Source: Candidatus Saccharibacteria bacterium
GTDB taxonomy: Bacteria; Patescibacteriota; Saccharimonadia; Saccharimonadales; Saccharimonadaceae
NCBI GenBank assembly: GCA_016699895.1
Contig: CP064991.1
Location: forward strand, 685,074 to 749,073
Direction of reading: 5' to 3'
DNA: 64,000 nucleotides
Position numbers and translations under genes: made by a program. Positions 60,372 through 64,000 of this stretch are shown piece by piece (the stretch's first letter is position 1; each line of letters opens with the position of its first letter). The notes below the pieces were generated by a model, which made no database searches, was not told where the DNA came from, and saw only the letters and a program-made list of their open reading frames with translations.

Positions 60372-60969
60372 AGATATTTTTTGTCTTGCTATACTTAGTT
60401 GCTAGCGGTATTGTAATAGTTCGTGTCGCATTCGCCGCATGCGAGAGAGAAGCAATGGGTCGATATTCATAGCCAATGTGAATCAACCTCGCCCCTAGCT
60501 TTGCTGCTGCCTTAAAGGCTGGTAATAGGTCTGTGTCTGCACTCACAACGACAATTTCAGTATCAGAGTCCGCCTCTGATATGATGCGCACCGCTAAACC
60601 TACATCCACGCCCTTCTCAGTTAATTTCCAGAAATTATGTCCCTGTTGACATTCTATCTCTCTGGCTCGTAAATAACCTACTTTTATAAATGTAATTCTC
60701 TGTCTTTGGATATCGTTCATGAAGTACGATTGCTGACGTACGGCAGACTCTGACTTTATACGAATTTCTTCATTTTCATCGTAAACCCTCAGCTTTGCCC
60801 CGAACCATAGCATCTCTGTTGGTTTATTATCTTGCAAAATCTCCTCAAATAGGCCTCTGAAATTATAACCATCTATAACTGATCGCTCTGCTCTATCTTC
60901 ATTAGTCCCCATCAATGTGCGTAGTCCGTAAACCAGATTTTCACCATCAATTAGTAAAATTCTTCTCAT
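60370..60969 (-). CDS. NYN-domain (LabA/DUF88-like) putative RNase
   Basis: PIN-like NYN fold: ILLIDGENLVYGL at the N-terminus, EKGVDVGLAVRIISEA in the middle and VVVSADTDLLPAFKAAAKLGA toward the C-terminus give the conserved acidic residues. 199 residues. TATAAT (60976-60981) lies 6 nt before its ATG, preceded by a terminator that isolates it from avd. It sits exactly between the two 49-bp repeats, so it is an inserted cassette and not an original DGR part. Substrate is probably RNA. Confidence 0.85.
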   Translation of the reverse strand: MRRILLIDGENLVYGLRTLMGTNEDRAERSVIDGYNFRGLFEEILQDNKPTEMLWFGAKLRVYDENEEIRIKSESAVRQQSYFMNDIQRQRITFIKVGYLRAREIECQQGHNFWKLTEKGVDVGLAVRIISEADSDTEIVVVSADTDLLPAFKAAAKLGARLIHIGYEYRPIASLSHAANATRTITIPLATKYSKTKNI

Positions 60970-60981
60970 GCATTAATTATA

Positions 60982-61018
60982 ACAAAAAGACCTCACGAGG
61001 ACTAATCCAAGTGAGGTG
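60982..61018 (-). terminator. Terminator between avd and the NYN gene
   Basis: On the minus strand CACCTCAC pairs with GTGAGG(T) around a 14-nt loop, followed by CTTTTTGTT. It directly abuts the NYN -10 box. Confidence 0.65.
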
Positions 61019-61082
61019 CTGTAACAATATACTAGCAAAAATTGTAGTCTTAGTCAATACATTAGCTAGATAATCCAAAAAC

Positions 61083-61131
61083 TCAACTTTCGCTCTTTGA
61101 CGACGAACCGCCGCAGTGACGTGCCCAGCCT
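61083..61131 (+). repeat. Direct repeat, copy 2 (avd 3' end)
   Basis: Second copy of the 49-bp segment. On plus it still reads QLSLFDDEPPQ-stop; on minus it supplies the last ~16 codons and stop of avd. Confidence 0.9.
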
Positions 61132-61451
61132 CCACGCATACGTCCGACTTCATCGATTTGACCAATAATAAATCCTAGCGATTTGCCCGAAATAAACTGA
61201 ACTTCGTAGGCAACGCGCAACAAGCTACGGAGCATTTCTAGCTCTACGTTCAGCGCATTTAATTTTTCGAGCGCTTGCGGACCAGCGCCGGCATTATTCG
61301 CCTCAACAATATAGCGCATACAAGCGAGCGCACTCGTTTCTATTTGCTGGCCCAGCACAAAGCGCTGTTTTTTCGGGAAAGCATTGATTTTCTGAAACAG
61401 CCAGACGATTACGCTGAGCATTTTGGTATATATAACGAAATCTTTTTTCAT
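61083..61451 (-). CDS. avd: Avd-like DGR accessory protein
   Basis: A 122-residue basic four-helix protein; AFPKKQRFVLGQQIE (24-38) is the helix-1/2 signature of the Avd/23S-IVP-like family, followed by long helices (EKLNALNVELEMLRSLLRVA). Avd binds both RT and template RNA and is required for mutagenic homing. It lies just downstream of the target gene on the same strand, the usual place. The C-terminal ARHCGGSSSKSES is encoded by the duplicated RT-tail segment read antisense. Confidence 0.85.
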   Translation of the reverse strand: MKKDFVIYTKMLSVIVWLFQKINAFPKKQRFVLGQQIETSALACMRYIVEANNAGAGPQALEKLNALNVELEMLRSLLRVAYEVQFISGKSLGFIIGQIDEVGRMRGGWARHCGGSSSKSES

Positions 61452-61516
61452 GCGTTTATAGAAGAAAAAGAAAAGAATATAAGGGTCAAGCGGTCAAGAT
61501 GTAAGAATAAAGGTCT

Positions 61517-61659
61517 CCTCATACCCCTAGAGCGACAACGCCACCCGAAACCCAACAGACGAGCTCGTGCTGCCAGGCGCGAAGAACAAAAACAACGCGA
61601 ACACCCCGGCGTACGTGCCAGAGCCCCAGCTGCCACCCCGACCGAAGGCGCGCAGACCC
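61517..61659 (-). repeat. DGR variable repeat (VR)
   Basis: 3' end of the target gene, aligned gap-free with TR. It encodes residues ~451-493. The differences convert 13 positions: Asn to Ser (460, 463, 480, 482, 484), Gly (462), Tyr (466) and Phe (473, 475, 476), plus Thr471Ala, a Thr-to-Ser and Ile485Val near the end. Position 61643 (C vs G in TR) is the only non-adenine change in the core, at the 5' boundary in coding sense. Confidence 0.93.
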
Positions 61660-63008
61660 GTTTCCCCTCGGTTGCTATACAGACGCCCTAGGCCGTTGGT
61701 CGCACCAGTGAGACTGCTAAGCGCTGCATTGCCGTAAGCCGGGAGCGTTTTGGGATCAAGACCGCCCAGCTGCAGATTGGCATCGTTCCACTCTTTCCAG
61801 GCATAGGCCGACTCGCCAGCGAGACCCGGTTGCTGAGAGCCAGCTATAGTACCGCTGGTCCATTCGTATACGTTGCCCGATAGATCCCAGATAACTTCCC
61901 CATTAGTGAGAGTGAGAGTTCGACGTTGATCGCCACTGGTGTTGCCGGTCCCGTAGTAGCCGTCAGCGTCATTTGCCGAGGCTTCCAGAGCGTTTGCCGG
62001 ATTGTTGTCGCTATGGCCGCGGTACAAATAGCCGCTACCGACAGCATTCCCGCTCCAGTTGCTAGCCACGCTAGCAATATTGTGAGCCAGCGTCAGCCAT
62101 TCCATTTCGGTTATGAGATGATGTTTGGGACTAATATTAGCCGCAGCAGCTAGTGCCGTAGTCTGCGAGATGCTCACCCAGGGCATGCCGCTGGCAGTTG
62201 ATACTGGATTGCCGAGACCGTCATTTTTAGCCTGGTATTTCATCACCAAGAAGTCACTAGTACCGAATAATGGGTTACCCGGCACGAGTATATAGCCTTC
62301 TGGAATATCCGGGCCTCCCCAAACTCGTTCGCCCGCTACATAGGCTCTAGGCTTTTCCTGCTTTATTATATAGAGAATACCAGGATCGGGCGAACCAAGG
62401 GCGTTATATTCAGCTTGAGTGAGCGAGAGAATAGTGGCTGCCCCAGGATCTCCCTGGTCGCCCTTTGGTCCAGTTGGCCCTGTAGCACCAGAAACTCCCG
62501 TTGGACCGGTATTACCAGTAGGTCCCGCTAAACCAGTTACACCGGTAGCTCCTGCTGGCCCGGTGGCTCCAGTTGCACCTTGCACCCCGTTTGTACCAGT
62601 CGCCCCTACCGGACCTGTAGCACCGGTCGAGCCAATTGGTCCAGTAAAACCTTGCGAGCCAGCTACGCCAGTTGGGCCGACTGGACCAGTTGCGCCAGTG
62701 ATACCTTGTGAACCTGTAGAACCAGTAGGTCCCGGAACGCCCGTGGCGCCAATTTCGCCCTGCAATCCCTGAGGACCAGTCGCGCCAGTTAGCCCACTAG
62801 CGCCAGTAGGACCATCCTGTCCAATTGGGCCAGTGGCCCCCGTCGCACCGACAGCGTTGAGCTTCGTGACGACAGTAGCATCGAGCTTGTCTTCGGTGAT
62901 GGTACTGTCTTTTAGAGTACCATCGGGATTATGAGCTTGGTTGAGATAGTCATTGAGAATAGTACCCCATTGTCCGGCGTCATCTCCTGGTATCGGTAAT
63001 CTGGTCAT
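61527..63008 (-). CDS. DGR target: collagen-like surface protein with FGE/C-type-lectin-fold variable domain
   Basis: 493 residues. The N-terminus ([27 protein letters not shown]) is a short module. Residues ~54-189 are ~45 uninterrupted Gly-X-Y triplets, many [13 protein letters not shown], a predicted collagen triple helix. Then a linker (~190-235) and an FGE-sulfatase-type domain (~235-493) with [32 protein letters not shown] and a terminal GFRVAL, the usual DGR variable scaffold. No classical signal peptide is seen. Presumably a trimeric adhesin displaying a variable head. CAGGAG lies before the ATG and TATAAC upstream; an 11-C tract lies ~75 bp upstream. Confidence 0.92.
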   Translation of the reverse strand: MTRLPIPGDDAGQWGTILNDYLNQAHNPDGTLKDSTITEDKLDATVVTKLNAVGATGATGPIGQDGPTGASGLTGATGPQGLQGEIGATGVPGPTGSTGSQGITGATGPVGPTGVAGSQGFTGPIGSTGATGPVGATGTNGVQGATGATGPAGATGVTGLAGPTGNTGPTGVSGATGPTGPKGDQGDPGAATILSLTQAEYNALGSPDPGILYIIKQEKPRAYVAGERVWGGPDIPEGYILVPGNPLFGTSDFLVMKYQAKNDGLGNPVSTASGMPWVSISQTTALAAAANISPKHHLITEMEWLTLAHNIASVASNWSGNAVGSGYLYRGHSDNNPANALEASANDADGYYGTGNTSGDQRRTLTLTNGEVIWDLSGNVYEWTSGTIAGSQQPGLAGESAYAWKEWNDANLQLGGLDPKTLPAYGNAALSSLTGATNGLGRLYSNRGETGLRAFGRGGSWGSGTYAGVFALFLFFAPGSTSSSVGFRVALSL

Positions 63009-63072
63009 GGCTCCTGTGCTATCTCCCCTCCGTTATAAATATTGTTATCAATAGCCCTTGCGGTTATATGTC

Positions 63073-63099
63073 TTCTATGATACCCCCCCCCCATAGAAA
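63073..63099. repeat. Poly-C (11) tract inside a 7-bp inverted repeat
   Basis: TTCTATG (63073-63079) and CATAGAA (63093-63099) flank a run of 11 C (63083-63093). On the coding strand of the DGR target it is a poly-G tract ~75 bp upstream of the start, beyond the -10 region. Confidence 0.7.
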
Positions 63100-63153
63100 A
63101 AGTCAAGGGGGAAATTGAAAAATTGAGGAGATTTTAGAGTTTATTTTCTAGCG

Positions 63154-63873
63154 TCACAGTACATGACGTGCGATAAATGCTCGCAATAGGTTCGTCGGTG
63201 CATCATCGACGCCAGACTGCCAACCAGCAGCAATTAATTTATCAGCCTCTTCGGGTTCAAAATAACCAGCGTGACGATAGGTGTTAATTCGTAACTCCAA
63301 CCCTGCTGGGTCGAGCTCAGGATGAAATTGTGTGCCATATACATTCTGGCCACAGCGGACCATTTGTACACAGGTTTCATTTTGAGCTAACACGGCCAAC
63401 GCCGATGGAATTTCCCTAGCGCCTTCTTTATGACCAACAAAGGCCGCAAAATCGCGGGGTGTATCTGCTAGTATCGGATCCTCAGCCACCAAACGAATAT
63501 CCACTGCACCAACTGGCTCACCAGCCTCGAAACTCATCCGTCCACCAGCATGCGTCACCAATGCGCCCAAACCTAAACAGGCGCCGAAAAATGGCTTGTC
63601 CTCGGCGACGATCTGATCGAGTAGCCACCACAACCATGGCTCAAACGCTTTTTGTTCAGGCGATTTATGATCGTCATCATAGGCAAAATTCGCCGGCCCA
63701 CCGCCCATCAGTACCGCTGCGTAGTCGTCTAGATTGACCGCCGGCTGCATTTCGTGTATCTGCAGGCGTACTATTTGAGTCTCGTCCAGTCCGCCAAATC
63801 GACAAAAGGCTCGAAACTCATCATCGCTCGCCTCTATTTCCGGTCGCGACTGGAGGAGCAATACTTTTTTCAC
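63154..63873 (-). CDS. Class I glutamine amidotransferase-like protein (GMP synthase GATase type)
   Basis: The Cys-His-Glu triad is present: nucleophile in FFGACLGLG (Cys ~99) and GTQFHPELD (His ~184, Glu ~186). Preceded by LMGGGPANFAYDD. No synthetase domain is attached, so it belongs to the stand-alone GATase1 group (peptidase or amide transfer of unknown target). GTG start overlaps the stop of the upstream partial gene by one base (TAGTG), showing an operon. Confidence 0.85.
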   Translation of the reverse strand: MKKVLLLQSRPEIEASDDEFRAFCRFGGLDETQIVRLQIHEMQPAVNLDDYAAVLMGGGPANFAYDDDHKSPEQKAFEPWLWWLLDQIVAEDKPFFGACLGLGALVTHAGGRMSFEAGEPVGAVDIRLVAEDPILADTPRDFAAFVGHKEGAREIPSALAVLAQNETCVQMVRCGQNVYGTQFHPELDPAGLELRINTYRHAGYFEPEEADKLIAAGWQSGVDDAPTNLLRAFIARHVL

Positions 63874-64000
63874 TAGACCACTTTGCTTTCTTCATCATTG
63901 TCCAACTCGCTATCGATCATCTGTGCCGCGCCGAGAAAAGCCCGGCGTGCCGATCGCGCATACAAATTGCCCTGCTGAATCGTACGAAATAACTCAGTCG
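63873..64000 (-). CDS. C-terminal end of a gene cut by the window edge
   Basis: The minus frame reads ELFRTIQQGNLYARSARRAF, then a tail DSELDNDEESKVV and TAG. The body lies to the right of the window. Acidic tail, no family recognisable. It is translationally coupled to the GATase gene. Confidence 0.6.
   Translation of the reverse strand, partial: TELFRTIQQGNLYARSARRAFLGAAQMIDSELDNDEESKVV

Noticed and set aside
60323-61131. Transposon insertion with target-site duplication
   Set aside because: A 49-bp duplication is far longer than transposon target duplications and no transposase or terminal inverted repeats are present.
62419-62772. Plus-strand ORF of Pro-Val-Gly repeats
   Set aside because: It is the antisense reading of the Gly-X-Y collagen region of the DGR target; no promoter or ribosome site.
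62440-62860. Short regular repeats that could be mistaken for a CRISPR array
   Set aside because: Period is 9 bp multiples from collagen triplets, in a coding frame, with no spacers or cas genes.
1-64000. UGA recoded as Gly, as in some other CPR lineages
   Set aside because: UGA ends several well-bounded genes (for example RT at 60,357-60,359) and long genes have no internal in-frame UGA.

Overview
This window looks like chromosome from a Patescibacteria/CPR bacterium, most likely Candidatus Saccharibacteria (TM7). That is inferred from gene content and style: short intergenic gaps, a stripped-down division/cell-wall cluster, a sigma-region-4/HARE-HTH protein, many lineage-specific membrane proteins, a collagen-like surface protein with a diversity-generating retroelement (DGR), and many -10 boxes only 6-10 nt before the start codon. 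The standard code fits; UGA is a stop. There is no rRNA, transposase or CRISPR. One tRNA (Arg, GCG) is present.

Layout. 0-27 kb, nearly all plus strand, is housekeeping: two sensor kinases and a response regulator, an RluB-type pseudouridine synthase, Der, Pth, DprA, TopA, the sigma4-HARE protein, a conjugation-type membrane ATPase, a PadR/PspC pair, SerS, HPF and SecA. Convergent or divergent hypothetical genes are interspersed, and a roughly 300-nt candidate ncRNA lies at 11.7-12.0 kb. 27-33 kb has a multidomain surface protein (SGNH hydrolase, vWA, PKD-like, calcium-binding repeat), a Fic protein, an alpha/beta hydrolase and an aspartoacylase-like protein.

33-41 kb is an AT-richer accessory island. 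It holds a four-gene cassette with a PD-(D/E)XK-like nuclease candidate, a type III restriction-modification pair, and a DUF3800 protein bracketed by short terminator-ended transcription units. 41-43.3 kb has two membrane proteins and thymidine kinase. After a ~900-bp non-coding stretch the coding strand flips. 44-52.5 kb (minus) is the dcw cluster: ftsQ, murG, ftsW, mraY, a class B PBP, an FtsL-like protein, rsmH and mraZ, with candidate MraZ boxes at the promoter. 52.7-58.4 kb holds YvcK/CofD, a solitary KwaB-like (DUF4868) protein, RNase H, an EamA transporter, tRNA-Arg, prephenate dehydratase, a CYTH protein and an FKBP.

58.4-63.1 kb is the main prize: a complete DGR. Template repeat (59,045-59,187) and variable repeat (61,517-61,659) align without gaps, with 20 of 21 core mismatches at template adenines. 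A DGR-type reverse transcriptase, an Avd-like protein and a collagen/FGE-lectin-fold target are present. The RT ends in a perfect sliding-clamp-binding pentapeptide (QLSLF). A NYN-nuclease cassette has been inserted between RT and avd so that their shared antisense 3' overlap was duplicated and both genes stay intact. The template RNA is divergent from the RT.

Several genes, including essential der and secA, carry apparent frameshifts, some at short homopolymers. They are best read as sequence errors until checked against reads.
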